The notes under the pieces were generated by a model. The model searched no databases, had not been told where the DNA came from, and saw nothing but the letters and a program-made list of their open reading frames with translations. The translations under genes were made by a program, and so were the position numbers. A stretch of 64,000 nt of DNA from Stutzerimonas stutzeri SDM-LAC. GTDB lineage: Bacteria; Pseudomonadota; Gammaproteobacteria; Pseudomonadales; Pseudomonadaceae. The DNA lies in the NCBI RefSeq assembly GCF_000235745.1, contig NZ_AGSX01000004.1, positions 1-64,000 on the forward strand. Direction: 5' to 3'. This document shows, in pieces, positions 45,316 to 54,036 of the stretch; within the stretch, counting starts at the first letter, position 1; every line of letters begins with the position of its first letter.

Positions 45316-46599
45316 ATGTCGGCACTCTGGCGCATTAGTCTTCTGGTTTCGCTGTTCTTCGGCCTGGTTGCGGCCGTCTGCTTGGCCGTACTGCTGCGTC
45401 AGGCGAGCCAAGACGTAGGCCGTGAACTGGCTGCGGCGGGTGCCGTGCTTAGCTATCTCGGCGATATAGCGAAACGCGATCCCGCTGCTCTCCAACCTGA
45501 GCTGACGCGTCATCTGCGGCATGTGCAGGTTCGCTGGTTAGGCCCGGGCGTTCCGAGCCGTGAGATCCGCCCACAGCGAAGCACCTTGCTCGAGACCCTG
45601 TTGTATCCCGCCGAGTTGCCCGCGCCCCTGACAGTACAGATGCCTGAAGGTCGGACCTTGCAATTGAGCGTAGATCCACAAGACGAAATTGAGGAGGTAG
45701 AGGATTCGCTGGTACAGCTATTGGTATGGTTTGGCAGTGCGTTATTGCTGAGCCTGCTGGCGATCCGGTGGGCTGTCCGGCCGGCGCTCGGCGTGCTGAA
45801 CGAATTGCTTGCAGCCTTTGGCCAAGTTTCCCAAGGCCGCCTCGATACGCGTCTGCCGAGCCACTCCCTGCTGGAGGCAGGGCAGCTCTCCGGGCATTTC
45901 AACCGCATGGTCAGCGCCTTGGAGTACACCCGGCGGGAAAACGATGACCTGACACGCTCGTTGCTGGAGCTGCAGGAGCGGGAGCGCACACAGCTTGCTC
46001 AGGCGCTGCATGACGACCTTGGACAATACCTGGCCGGTATCCGCGCCCAGGCCTGCTTGCTACAGGCGATAAAAGACCAGCCGCAGCTGGTCAGCACAAC
46101 CGCACGCACTCTGGATGATCACTGTGAACAGTTGCAGGACGGTTTTCGCAGGCTAACGCGCGAGCTCTATCCCGTGATGCTCGACCATTTGGAGTTGCCT
46201 GAAGCAATACAGTTGCTGGCCGAGCAGTGGCAAAGCGCGCAAGGGATCGAGCTGCGCGTGCAGATCGACCGGCGCATTCCGTCCCTTCCGCTGAACAAGA
46301 AAGAACAGCTGTATCGGTTGCTGCAGGAATCGCTCACAAACGTGGCCAAGCATGCCTGCGCCAGCTTCGTGTTTATCCGCCTGCGCATGAACGGCGGCCG
46401 ACTGAGGCTGCTTGTCCGTGACAATGGCCACGGCCACGGCGCACCCGGACGGCCGGGCATTGGCCTGCGCTCGATGCATGAGCGTGCGCGGGCGCTGGAT
46501 GGCCGGTTGATCGCGTGCAGGCGAGTAGGTTACGGCTGGGTGGTTTATCTGGACATTCCGATCAGGGAGTCATGCTCCAATGAAGATCCTTCTCGTTGA
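45316..46599 (+). CDS. eraS: Membrane sensor histidine kinase, EraS/PedS1-like (HisKA_3 type)
   Basis: 427 residues: two membrane segments (about 7-28 and 134-155) around a periplasmic domain of about 105 residues, a HAMP domain (about 155-208), a short coiled coil, then HisKA_3 with the phospho-accepting His in QLAQALHDDLGQYLAGIRA. A HATPase_c follows with ESLTNVAKHA and DNGHGHG. The dimerisation type matches NarX/UhpB kinases that pair with LuxR-type regulators, and the partner gene overlaps by 20 bases. Orthology to EraS (PA1979), a control kinase of ethanol oxidation, rests on gene order and type. Confidence 0.85.
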   Translation: MSALWRISLLVSLFFGLVAAVCLAVLLRQASQDVGRELAAAGAVLSYLGDIAKRDPAALQPELTRHLRHVQVRWLGPGVPSREIRPQRSTLLETLLYPAELPAPLTVQMPEGRTLQLSVDPQDEIEEVEDSLVQLLVWFGSALLLSLLAIRWAVRPALGVLNELLAAFGQVSQGRLDTRLPSHSLLEAGQLSGHFNRMVSALEYTRRENDDLTRSLLELQERERTQLAQALHDDLGQYLAGIRAQACLLQAIKDQPQLVSTTARTLDDHCEQLQDGFRRLTRELYPVMLDHLELPEAIQLLAEQWQSAQGIELRVQIDRRIPSLPLNKKEQLYRLLQESLTNVAKHACASFVFIRLRMNGGRLRLLVRDNGHGHGAPGRPGIGLRSMHERARALDGRLIACRRVGYGWVVYLDIPIRESCSNEDPSR

Positions 46600-47233
46600 C
46601 GATCACGCTGTGGTCCGCCAGGGCTACGCTGCGCTGCTACGCGCCTTGCTACCCGAAGTTCAGGTCATTGAGGCCTGCGACGGCGAGGAGGCCCTGGCCA
46701 AAGCTCAGGAGGCTTCCCCAAGTCTGGTGATCATGGATGTGGGGCTACCCGGCATCAGCGGCGTCGAAACCACCCGGCGTCTGTTGCAGCGGCTGCCACA
46801 ACTGCGCGTGCTGTTCTTTAGCATGCACGACGAACTGCCCCTGGTACGACAGGCACTGGATGCTGGGGCCGCCGGCTATATCACCAAGAGTTCGTCGCCG
46901 GATGTGTTGCTGGATGCGGTACGCCGAACCTTGGCTGGTTATGCCTATATCGAACAGCCGCTGGCCACTCAATTGGCACGCAACCCGGCGACTGCCAATG
47001 CGCTGGATCCACGTTTGCAAGGGATGACCCAGCGTGAATTTGAAATCTTCGTGATGCTCGCCAAGGGCACCCCAACGAGGCTGATCGCCGAACGGCTTTG
47101 CATCAGTGGCAAGACGGTTTCCAACTACCTGACGCTACTCAAGAGCAAGCTGCAGGTCAGCTCCCATGCCGAGCTGGTTCATCTGGCCATCGATACCGGT
47201 ATTCTGCGGCTGGGTGATCGTGCAGCCGGTTAG
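46580..47233 (+). CDS. eraR: NarL/LuxR-family response regulator, EraR/PedR1-like
   Basis: 217 residues. The receiver domain has the acidic pair in ILLVDDHAVVRQGYA, the acceptor Asp in VIMDVGLPG (about residue 54) and the Lys in GYITKSS. The LuxR helix-turn-helix (MTQREFEIFVMLAKG and SGKTVSNYLTLLKSKL) follows. Its ATG lies inside the kinase gene, so translation is coupled. As partner of the EraS-like kinase it may, like the AgmR-like protein, read the 7-2-7 repeats. The 47234-47433 gap after it shows no further feature. Confidence 0.87.
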   Translation: MKILLVDDHAVVRQGYAALLRALLPEVQVIEACDGEEALAKAQEASPSLVIMDVGLPGISGVETTRRLLQRLPQLRVLFFSMHDELPLVRQALDAGAAGYITKSSSPDVLLDAVRRTLAGYAYIEQPLATQLARNPATANALDPRLQGMTQREFEIFVMLAKGTPTRLIAERLCISGKTVSNYLTLLKSKLQVSSHAELVHLAIDTGILRLGDRAAG

Positions 47234-47433
47234 CTCGGTAGGCCGGGGTTTGATGACGTCGCCTTTGTCGGCGGCAGTGCGAACTGACGGTTCTTTGTGC
47301 AAACCGTTGGGCATCGCAGCTTGTCAGAAGCTGACCCCCGTGGCGTCGTGTCTGAACGTTGATACTGCACACGCAACGGTTGCAATCGAGCAAGGGTCCT
47401 GAACGCGTTACGTCCCCATATAGGCAGATAACA

Positions 47434-47751
47434 ATGATCAAAGTCAGCGTGATGTACCCCAACACCCCCGGCGCGAGGTTCGATCACGATTACTACCGCG
47501 ACAAGCACCTACCGCTTCTCAAGGCCCGCATGGGCGATGCCTGCCTTTACTACACCATTGATAAGGCCATCTGCGGACGCACTTCTGACGAACCGGCGCC
47601 GTATGTCGCGATGTGTCACATTTTTAGCGATTCGTTGGAGGCCTTCCAAGCTGGCATTGCTCCGCATGCCGAGGAGATCGTTGCTGACATTGCCAACTAC
47701 ACCGACCTGATGCCCGTCCGGCAGATCAGCGAGGTAGTGGTCGGGCACTGA
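47434..47751 (+). CDS. EthD family protein
   Basis: 105-residue ferredoxin-like alpha/beta-barrel protein. The start MIKVSVMYPNTPGARFDHDY followed by RDKHLPLL is the EthD (TIGR02118) pattern, and YVAMCHIFSDSLEAF lies in the middle. EthD proteins accompany some degradative oxygenases but their function is unclear. ATG 47434 has AGG about eight bases upstream; the frame opens at 47359 without support. No obvious partner gene lies nearby. Confidence 0.8.
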   Translation: MIKVSVMYPNTPGARFDHDYYRDKHLPLLKARMGDACLYYTIDKAICGRTSDEPAPYVAMCHIFSDSLEAFQAGIAPHAEEIVADIANYTDLMPVRQISEVVVGH

Positions 47752-48108
47752 CTGCGGCGTCGTTCACCACGGGCATCGCCATGACCCGGTTCCGCCCGCT
47801 GCCCTTGGCCAGATAAAGCTGGCTGTCGGCGTGCTGCATGAGGCCGTCCAGGTCGCTGGCTTGCGACGGGTAGTGCGCTACGCCGGTCGACATGGTCAGC
47901 TGCAGAGGTCCTGCACGCGTTTCCAGCGGTTGAGCCGCGAATTGCTGGCAGAGTTGCGTCCAGCTTTGCCAAGGCTTCTGTCGGCTGCGTGCGCGGCAAC
48001 ATCAGCAAAAACTCCTCGCCGCCGATACGGAATGCCGCATCGGTGTTGCGTAGCTCGCCTAACAGGAATGCCGCCACGCCCTTCGCTTGTCCTGCCGGTT
48101 TGATTACT
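47727..48108 (-). pseudogene. Frameshifted fragment of a GGDEF (diguanylate cyclase) domain
   Basis: Minus strand: one frame reads FRIGGEEFLLMLPRTQPTEA, with the active-site GGEEF. After a single frameshift near 47960 the next frame continues WQSWTQLCQQFAAQPLETRA, then LTMSTGVAHYPSQASDLDG and ADSQLYLAKGSGRNRVM, which is the normal end of a GGDEF domain. The N-terminal part of the domain and any start are missing. Its tail overlaps the end of the EthD gene. A decayed remnant. Confidence 0.8.
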
Positions 48109-48193
48109 CGAGTGAGGTAACCGGCTCTGAACTAACAGCGGCTGGATTCTTCCTACCTACTGAATCCTTTTGCAATGGAGCAATACGCGCCAT

Positions 48194-49189
48194 ATGGTTT
48201 TTCTCGTGTTGGGAATTGTGCTCTTTCTGATTACGGCGATGGATATCATCAAAACCACACTGTCGACGCGAGGCGGTGGGCCTATTACCAACGCGGTTTC
48301 CAGGATGGTATGGCGTTGCTTCTTCAACGTTGCGGGACGGCGAGGGGAGTCCCGACTGTTGGAATATGCCGGGCAGTGCGTGCTGCTGTTGGCGCTGCTC
48401 ACCTGGATTGTCAGTCTATGGCTCAGTCTGTTTTTGATGCTCGCGTCGGATCCTGCCTCGGTGGTGAACGACACGACCAAGCTCGCCGCGGACCTCTGGG
48501 AAACCTTGTACTACGCCGGTTTTACACTTTCGACGCTGGGAGTTGGCGATTTCGCAGCGTCAAACGATGCCTGGCGAGTACTGACCAGTGCTGCAGCCTT
48601 CTGTGGACTGACCTTCATCACGGCTGCGATCACCTACATCGTTCCGGTACTGTCGGCTGTCAGCCTGCAAAACCAGCTCAGTCTGCTCATCAGCAGCATG
48701 GGCCGGACGCCACAGGAGATCCTCATCAACAGTTGGAACGGGTCTGACTTTTCGCGTTTCTATGACAATGCCAGCAACATCCGTCAGATGCTGGTTGAGC
48801 ACACCCTCAATCATCAAGCCTATCCGGTGATTCGTTGCTTTCATAACAAACAGACGGAGAAAAACGTCATACCTGCCGTGGCGAGCTTGCACGAGGTATT
48901 GCAGTTGCTCGAAGGGGTTGCTGGAGAAGTGCCGCAAGATACGCTGAAGCACAAAATGCTCGTTTCAGCGTTGGACCATCATATCGAGGTGCAACGTTCC
49001 AACTACCTCGGCCGCGTGGATAGCCACGCCAATGCTCCGGTGATGGATCTAGCGTCACTCAGAGAAGCCGGAATACCTCTCAGGTCGAACGTGGACCAGT
49101 TGCTCAACGCAACTGAGCGGCGCCGTTTGTTGGGCGCTTTACTGGCCGCCGATGGCTGGGGATGGCATCACGTGTACCGCAGCTGTTGA
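48194..49189 (+). CDS. Two-helix ion channel family protein (K+ channel-like)
   Basis: About 331 residues. It has an N-terminal membrane segment (about 1-18), a second at about 50-80, a pore loop with selectivity-filter-like STLGVGDF (near 113) and an inner helix (about 130-152), then a cytoplasmic domain of about 175 residues without a recognisable RCK/NAD motif. The filter TLGVGD differs from the canonical TVGYG, so ion preference is open. ATG 48194 is preferred over TTG 48170; neither has a good ribosome site. Confidence 0.78.
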   Translation: MVFLVLGIVLFLITAMDIIKTTLSTRGGGPITNAVSRMVWRCFFNVAGRRGESRLLEYAGQCVLLLALLTWIVSLWLSLFLMLASDPASVVNDTTKLAADLWETLYYAGFTLSTLGVGDFAASNDAWRVLTSAAAFCGLTFITAAITYIVPVLSAVSLQNQLSLLISSMGRTPQEILINSWNGSDFSRFYDNASNIRQMLVEHTLNHQAYPVIRCFHNKQTEKNVIPAVASLHEVLQLLEGVAGEVPQDTLKHKMLVSALDHHIEVQRSNYLGRVDSHANAPVMDLASLREAGIPLRSNVDQLLNATERRRLLGALLAADGWGWHHVYRSC

Positions 49190-49204
49190 CGTCAGTGTGT
49201 TCGC

Positions 49205-49744
49205 CTAAAGCTCGACGTCTTTAGGACCCGGAGTCATAACACCGGATAAGCTCGAGCGCTGGCCGCCGGAACCTTGGTTGATCACGCTGAAGCTGCCATC
49301 TGTCTCCAGAACGACCGCTTCAACGTCATCGATTGCAGAAGATCCGCTGGATCGGATCGCCGCGCGAATTTCATCTTCCGTTACCCGAGCGGCGCGCATT
49401 GCGGTGTTCAGCATTTGACCTTGATACAGCAGCAGTGCTGGCTCGCCGGTGACGAGCTTGCGTACCCAACCGACTCTGACGCTGGACCAGGTGACCAGGT
49501 ACTGCAAACCGATCAGAAGCGCTAAAGCCAAGGTGCCTTCGGCGAGTGATACCTTGCTGTTAAGCAGAATGGTGGCGAACGTGGAACCCAGAGCTACCGT
49601 GACAATTAGGTCGAAAGCGTTCATTTTCGATAGTGTGCGGCGACCGGAAATACGTAGCAGCACGATCAGGTTGATGTAAGCCAGGACGCCAATGACCAGG
49701 GTGCGGACCAGTGTCGACCAGCCGCTGAAGAACATACCTTCCAC
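49205..49744 (-). CDS. DUF421 (YetF-like) membrane protein
   Basis: 179 residues with three N-terminal membrane segments (about 8-95) and a C-terminal cytosolic domain containing the family motifs LRISGRRTLSKMNAFDLIV, GEPALLLYQGQM and MRAARVTEDEIRAAIR. GTG 49744 has AAAGGAG six bases upstream and is preferred over the longer frame to 49804 or the ATG at 49735. The function of the family is not established. It is convergent with the channel gene (15-base gap). Confidence 0.85.
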   Translation of the reverse strand: MEGMFFSGWSTLVRTLVIGVLAYINLIVLLRISGRRTLSKMNAFDLIVTVALGSTFATILLNSKVSLAEGTLALALLIGLQYLVTWSSVRVGWVRKLVTGEPALLLYQGQMLNTAMRAARVTEDEIRAAIRSSGSSAIDDVEAVVLETDGSFSVINQGSGGQRSSLSGVMTPGPKDVEL

Positions 49745-49850
49745 ATCTATCTCCTTTGGAGTCTGCCCTTGGTAGACGCCAACCGAGGTAGATGGGTTGC
49801 ACATTCAGTACGAGGAAGAGAGCATTCCTTCGTATCGACCAAGTGCGTTG

Positions 49851-50495
49851 TCAGCTGTCCAGCCTTTTGGCCGGGACGATCCGGTCTTGCAGAACGCGTT
49901 CGGCGTCGTCACCCAAGGCAAGGAATACTCTAAGTGCGGCGTAAGCATCGTTCGCCGCGTACAGCCGCTGCGCATCGGTTAGAGAACGGTTGCTCCAGTT
50001 CGAGGTAGATACGCTGCGCGATTTGCTCACTCGCATACCCAATACGGCTGCAACCGCGCCGCGTAGTCCGACCTGCCCCTTTTTGCCTTGGTAGCGCAGG
50101 GTAGTGCCCAGGTCGATGAAGTGCTGCATCTCGATACCCAGGCGGTTGCGCAAACGGCTGCGGTCGGTGCTCAGCCCGAAGCCCACCTTCAACACCCTAT
50201 CTGACTGGAGCACTGCGCTGACGGCTTCCCTGCAGCCATCCGAGTCCACCTTGAACAGATAGGCTTTCTCGGGGCTGGCAAACTGAATCAAGTGCGGCCC
50301 CGTCGATAGTTCGCCCACCTTGAAGGTCGGTTTTGATTCGGTATCAAAGCCGACCTGCGGCCAACCGAGCAGTTCATCCTTGGCTTGGCTAAAGGCTTCG
50401 GCGGTTTCGGGCATGATGATCTGATCGAGATGAAGGCCATCGAAGCGGGGCAGGACGTCCAGTTCGACGACCTGCGGAATACGGATGAAGGGCAT
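49851..50495 (-). CDS. 3'-5' exonuclease (RNase D-like DEDD family)
   Basis: 214-residue single-domain exonuclease. The DEDD metal ligands are visible as the Asp and Glu in VGFDTESKP near residue 50, the Asp in FGLSTDRSRL near 109 and the C-terminal YAANDAYAALRVF near 189 (DEDDy type, Tyr four residues before the last Asp). There is no HRDC domain, so this is a short 3'-5' exonuclease rather than full RNase D. GGAA lies seven bases before the ATG; the frame extends to 50666 over the pentapeptide gene and is not supported. Confidence 0.85.
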   Translation of the reverse strand: MPFIRIPQVVELDVLPRFDGLHLDQIIMPETAEAFSQAKDELLGWPQVGFDTESKPTFKVGELSTGPHLIQFASPEKAYLFKVDSDGCREAVSAVLQSDRVLKVGFGLSTDRSRLRNRLGIEMQHFIDLGTTLRYQGKKGQVGLRGAVAAVLGMRVSKSRSVSTSNWSNRSLTDAQRLYAANDAYAALRVFLALGDDAERVLQDRIVPAKRLDS

Positions 50496-50601
50496 GAAGG
50501 GTTCCGGCAAGCGCTGACAAGAGCAGCGGGGTGCAGTGGCTTCGCTGATGCAGGCGAGACTAGCGCACAACGCGCCCAGACGCATGTTTGATGCGTATCC
50601 C

Positions 50602-51252
50602 TTACTTCTCCCAATCCATAGGGCAATCGATGCAGCGATCCATATTGGTACCTTGAAAGGTTGCATAGTGCCGGCGCACGCCAGTCAGGGTGGCCTCTGC
50701 GAGGTTGGCATCGTTGAACTTGCCTTCTTGCAGGTTCGCGTCAGTCAACGTTGCGCGTGCAAGATCGGCCTTGCTCAGCCAGGTCATTTCAAGGTTGGCG
50801 GCGGTTAGATCCGCGCCCTGCATTTTCGCCCCGCTCAAACGCGCAAACTCGAGATTTGCCGCGGTCAGGTCAGCCCCGTTGAACCGTGCGGCCTGAGCGA
50901 ACAGGCCCCATCCCTGAATTGCCACCAGGTGGGCATTGGTGAGGTTCGCCACCCGCAGGTTGGTTTGTTGCAGGCTAGCGCGGGTGAGGGTCGCGCCGGT
51001 CAGGTCAGCCTTTTCAAGATTAGCCAGATCGAGATTCGCATGACGCAGGTTGGCACCGGCCAGATTGGCACCGGCCAGGTCCATCTTGCGCATGTCCTGA
51101 TTGCTCAGGTCTGCATTACGTAGGTCGGCGTTGAGGCATCTGCTTTCTGGCTGGATGACGCAGCCATTGATGACTGTTGGCTGATCGTCGTCAGCGAGCA
51201 GCGACGTGCTGGCGAGCAATGCAAGGGGCAGCAAAAGAAGAATCGGGTTCAT
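50602..51252 (-). CDS. Secreted pentapeptide-repeat protein linked to the PQQ dehydrogenase gene
   Basis: 216 residues with a signal peptide ending LLA (about residue 20) and about 28 pentapeptide units of the A(D/N)LxxAN type between residues 37 and 195, forming a quadrilateral beta helix. A terminal CIDCP pair and two N-terminal Cys suggest disulfides. It lies 145 bases downstream of the Ca-type dehydrogenase gene on the same strand. Pentapeptide proteins also accompany pedE in P. putida (from memory). Function unknown. Confidence 0.86.
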   Translation of the reverse strand: MNPILLLLPLALLASTSLLADDDQPTVINGCVIQPESRCLNADLRNADLSNQDMRKMDLAGANLAGANLRHANLDLANLEKADLTGATLTRASLQQTNLRVANLTNAHLVAIQGWGLFAQAARFNGADLTAANLEFARLSGAKMQGADLTAANLEMTWLSKADLARATLTDANLQEGKFNDANLAEATLTGVRRHYATFQGTNMDRCIDCPMDWEK

Positions 51253-51397
51253 GGCAGCTCCGTATTCGAAGGGGAGAGGACAGCTGATGTGTGACGGCTC
51301 GATGAACCGGAGAGCGCCAACCCTTGCGGTTCAACCGAGCTGGCAACGCCAGCTGTCCAGCGCGGGAGACTGCGCCGCATCACGGCGCAGCCCAGGC

Positions 51398-53257
51398 TTA
51401 GCGTTTGGCGGTCTGCTTGTCCCAGCTCGGGATCCGGAACACCCAGAACGAGCCGCCTTGCGCAACAGGCTTGGTCAGCGCTGCCATGTCACCGCCCCAC
51501 AGCGGTACGGCGCCGCCGTAGCCGACGGTCACACCGATGAATTGCTCACCGTCCTGCTCCCAGGTGATGGGCGGGGCGATGATTCCGCTGCCTGTCTGGA
51601 ATTTCCAGAGCTCTTCGCCGGTTTTGGCGTTGAAGGCTTTCAGGTAACCATCACCGGTCCCGGTGAATACCAGGTTGCCCTTAGTGGCAAGCACGCCCGC
51701 CCAGAGCGGCAGCGGCTCCTTGTGTTCCCAGGCGACCTTGCCCGTTGTGGGATTCATGGCGCGAAGAATGCCGACGTGATCGTCGTACATGCGCTTGATG
51801 CGAAAGCCCTGCCCGAGGTAGGCATTACCCTTCTTGTAGCTGACTTCTTCGGTCCAGTAATCCTCTTTCCAGTGGTTGGCCGGCACGTAGAACAGTCCTG
51901 TGTCCTGGCTGTAGGCCATGGGATTCCAGTTTTTGCCGCCCAGAAAGGGGGGTGAAACCTCCACTGCTTTGCCATGCGCTTCGCCAGGCTCCGGCATGGG
52001 TGGGCGCTGGCCTTCGTTCTCGACTGGCCGACCGGTCTTCAGGTCGATGTGGCTGGCCCAGGTGATGTTATCGACGAAAGGAAAGGCGTTCTGCAGCTTG
52101 CCATCGTTGCGATCGACCACGTAGAAAAAGCCATTGCGATCGGCGTGAGCCGTGGCCTTGACGGTTTTTCCTTCCTTGTTTTTGTAATCGAACAGAATCA
52201 GCTCATTGTTGCCAGAGAAGTCCCAGGCGTCGTTGGGGGTGTGCTGATAGAACCATTTCACTTCGCCCGTCGAGGCGTCCACGCCGACCTGCCCTGAGGT
52301 ATAGAGGCTGTCGTAGTTTTTCGGCTCGCCGCCATCAGCGGTACGCGCCCAACCGTTCCAGGGCGCCGGGTTGCCTGCGCCTACGATGATGGTGTTGGTT
52401 TGCGCATCGAAGCTCGCGCTCTGCCATGGGGCACCGCCGCCCTGGCTCCAGGCTTCTTTCTTGCCGGTGGGTGAATTGGGATCATCCGGCCAGGAAGGCG
52501 CTTTCACATCGCCTGTTGGTGTGCTGTCTTGTCCATTCAGCCGCCCCATATGCCCTTCGACGAAGGGGCGCATCCAGACCTCTTCACCGGTGTCCGGATC
52601 GCGGGCGAACAGCTTGCCGACAATGCCGAATTCGTCGCCCGAACTGCCGTGAATCAAAAGGACCTTGCCACTCTTCTGGTCTTTGACCAGAGTTGGTGCG
52701 CCGGTCATGGTGTAACCCGCGCCGTGGTCACCGAACTTCTTCTTCCAGACGACCTTGCCAGTGTCCTTGTTTAAGGCGACTACCTGGGCATCCAGCGTGC
52801 CGAAGTAGATCTTGTCGCCATAGATCGCCGCGCCTCGATTGACCACGTCACAGCAGGGGCGAATGTCCGCGGGCAGGCGGTGGGCGTAGCTCCAGAGACG
52901 TTTGCCGGTACGCGAATCGAGCGCGAACACGCGTGAGTACGAACCGGTCACGTAGATGACCCCATCGTGCACGATCGCCTGGGACTCCTGTCCTCGCTGC
53001 TTTTCATCACCGAACGAAAACGACCAGGCCGGCGTTAGCTTGAACACGTTTTCGTCATTTACCTGCTGCAGCGGGCTCCAGCGCTGGGCGTTGGTGCCCA
53101 GGCCGTACTGCAACACGTTTTCGGTCGAGAGGTGGTCGTTGGCAATGTCGTCCCAGGTGACGTTCTTGGCAGCTGCCAAGCCGCTGAGTGAGAGACCGCC
53201 AATCAGAACGGCGATGACGAGGGGGCGTTTGCTGCCCAGGTGGGCTGTAGTTGTCAT
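51398..53257 (-). CDS. PQQ-dependent alcohol dehydrogenase, calcium type (PedE/ExaA-like)
   Basis: Periplasmic quinoprotein of 619 residues that oxidises primary alcohols and aldehydes and passes electrons to cytochrome c550. It has a signal peptide ending AAA (residue 30) and an eight-bladed propeller with W-motif repeats ([18 protein letters not shown]-like). The vicinal disulfide is Cys135-Cys136 and the catalytic base Asp346 in NDAWDFSGNNEL. Residue 348 is Ser, where lanthanide enzymes have a second Asp, so Ca2+ is the expected metal. It is divergent from the cytochrome gene across an operator-rich gap. Confidence 0.94.
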   Translation of the reverse strand: MTTTAHLGSKRPLVIAVLIGGLSLSGLAAAKNVTWDDIANDHLSTENVLQYGLGTNAQRWSPLQQVNDENVFKLTPAWSFSFGDEKQRGQESQAIVHDGVIYVTGSYSRVFALDSRTGKRLWSYAHRLPADIRPCCDVVNRGAAIYGDKIYFGTLDAQVVALNKDTGKVVWKKKFGDHGAGYTMTGAPTLVKDQKSGKVLLIHGSSGDEFGIVGKLFARDPDTGEEVWMRPFVEGHMGRLNGQDSTPTGDVKAPSWPDDPNSPTGKKEAWSQGGGAPWQSASFDAQTNTIIVGAGNPAPWNGWARTADGGEPKNYDSLYTSGQVGVDASTGEVKWFYQHTPNDAWDFSGNNELILFDYKNKEGKTVKATAHADRNGFFYVVDRNDGKLQNAFPFVDNITWASHIDLKTGRPVENEGQRPPMPEPGEAHGKAVEVSPPFLGGKNWNPMAYSQDTGLFYVPANHWKEDYWTEEVSYKKGNAYLGQGFRIKRMYDDHVGILRAMNPTTGKVAWEHKEPLPLWAGVLATKGNLVFTGTGDGYLKAFNAKTGEELWKFQTGSGIIAPPITWEQDGEQFIGVTVGYGGAVPLWGGDMAALTKPVAQGGSFWVFRIPSWDKQTAKR

Positions 53258-53393
53258 GGTTGGTTTCCCTTGGTCGATTCGGACGAGGCCAGTTGCTGTG
53301 CTCGCTACACGGGTTGTGCGAGAGGCTGGTCAGGCGATTCGATTATTGGGATGGGATCGCGACGGCTGATACGGAAAAGCTCCCGCTGATTCA

Positions 53394-53502
53394 GGGAAAA
53401 CTTCCCAATCCGCCTGTGATTTCGGTCTGCTACCTGGGTGCTGCGCCGATGGCGCATGAGGCCCTACTACCAAGGGAGGAGACGCCGACAACCAAAGCAG
53501 GA
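53394..53502. promoter_or_regulatory. Operator array between the Ca-type dehydrogenase and cytochrome c550 genes
   Basis: Three 7-2-7 repeats: TGCTACC-TG-GGTGCTG (53428-53443), TACTACC-AA-GGGAGGA (53465-53480, perfect left heptamer) and GACAACC-AA-AGCAGGA (53487-53502, weak). The last two are 22 bases apart, two helical turns. A palindrome GGGAAAACTTCCC lies at 53394-53406 with a looser relative CGGAAAAGCTCCCG at 53372-53385. The exact palindrome recurs before the second dehydrogenase gene. This 336-base divergent gap (53258-53593) holds no gene. Confidence 0.7.
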
Positions 53503-53593
53503 TTCTGCCACCTGATCGCAATGCCCAAGATGACCACCATGCGCTCCAACTGGGGCTGCCTTGCTCAGGTATTCGATAACAACGGTGGTAGTC

Positions 53594-54031
53594 ATGAACA
53601 ATAAAACTGAACTGCGCGCACTCTTTGCTGCTGGTCTGCTCGGCTTCGCTGGCTTTGCCTTCGCCCATGGCGATGTCACGCCGCAAAAGGTGGAAACCAA
53701 GGGGCTGACGCCGTTGGGAGAAGAGTGGCTCGATGAAAATCCGTACCGCGCGCCCAGCGATGACTATGACAAGGCTGTTGAAATCGGTTCTTCGGCGTAC
53801 AACCAGAACTGCGCGCGCTGCCATGGCCTTGAGGCAATCTCTGGCGGCATCGCACCGGATCTGCGTGACCTGGAAGCCAGCTATGACGGTGACGAGTGGT
53901 TCAAGGAGCGCGTGATCAACGGTGCCGTTCGCGATGGCGCCGTCTACATGCCCCGCATGGCCGATTACCTCAGCCAGGAAGCACTTTGGGCCATCCGTAC
54001 GTACGTCGAAAGCGAAGCTGCCAAGCGGTGA
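53594..54031 (+). CDS. Cytochrome c550 (ExaB/PedF-like), electron acceptor of the quinoproteins
   Basis: 145-residue periplasmic class I cytochrome c. Signal peptide ends AFA (residue 24); heme motif CARCH at residues 73-77; the axial Met is probably in VYMPRMADYL near 125. The extra N-terminal 45 residues (VTPQKVETKGLTPLGEEW) before the heme domain are typical of the cytochromes that serve PQQ alcohol dehydrogenases. ATG 53594 is preferred over the in-frame 53561. Followed after 5 bases by a binding-protein gene. Confidence 0.9.
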   Translation: MNNKTELRALFAAGLLGFAGFAFAHGDVTPQKVETKGLTPLGEEWLDENPYRAPSDDYDKAVEIGSSAYNQNCARCHGLEAISGGIAPDLRDLEASYDGDEWFKERVINGAVRDGAVYMPRMADYLSQEALWAIRTYVESEAAKR

Positions 54032-54036
54032 TCACC

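Noticed and set aside
49765-49780. TTGGTAG upstream of the DUF421 gene as a further 7-2-7 operator
   Set aside because: Reads GTCTACC-AA-GGGCAGA on the minus strand; the right half fits poorly and the gene has no link to PQQ.
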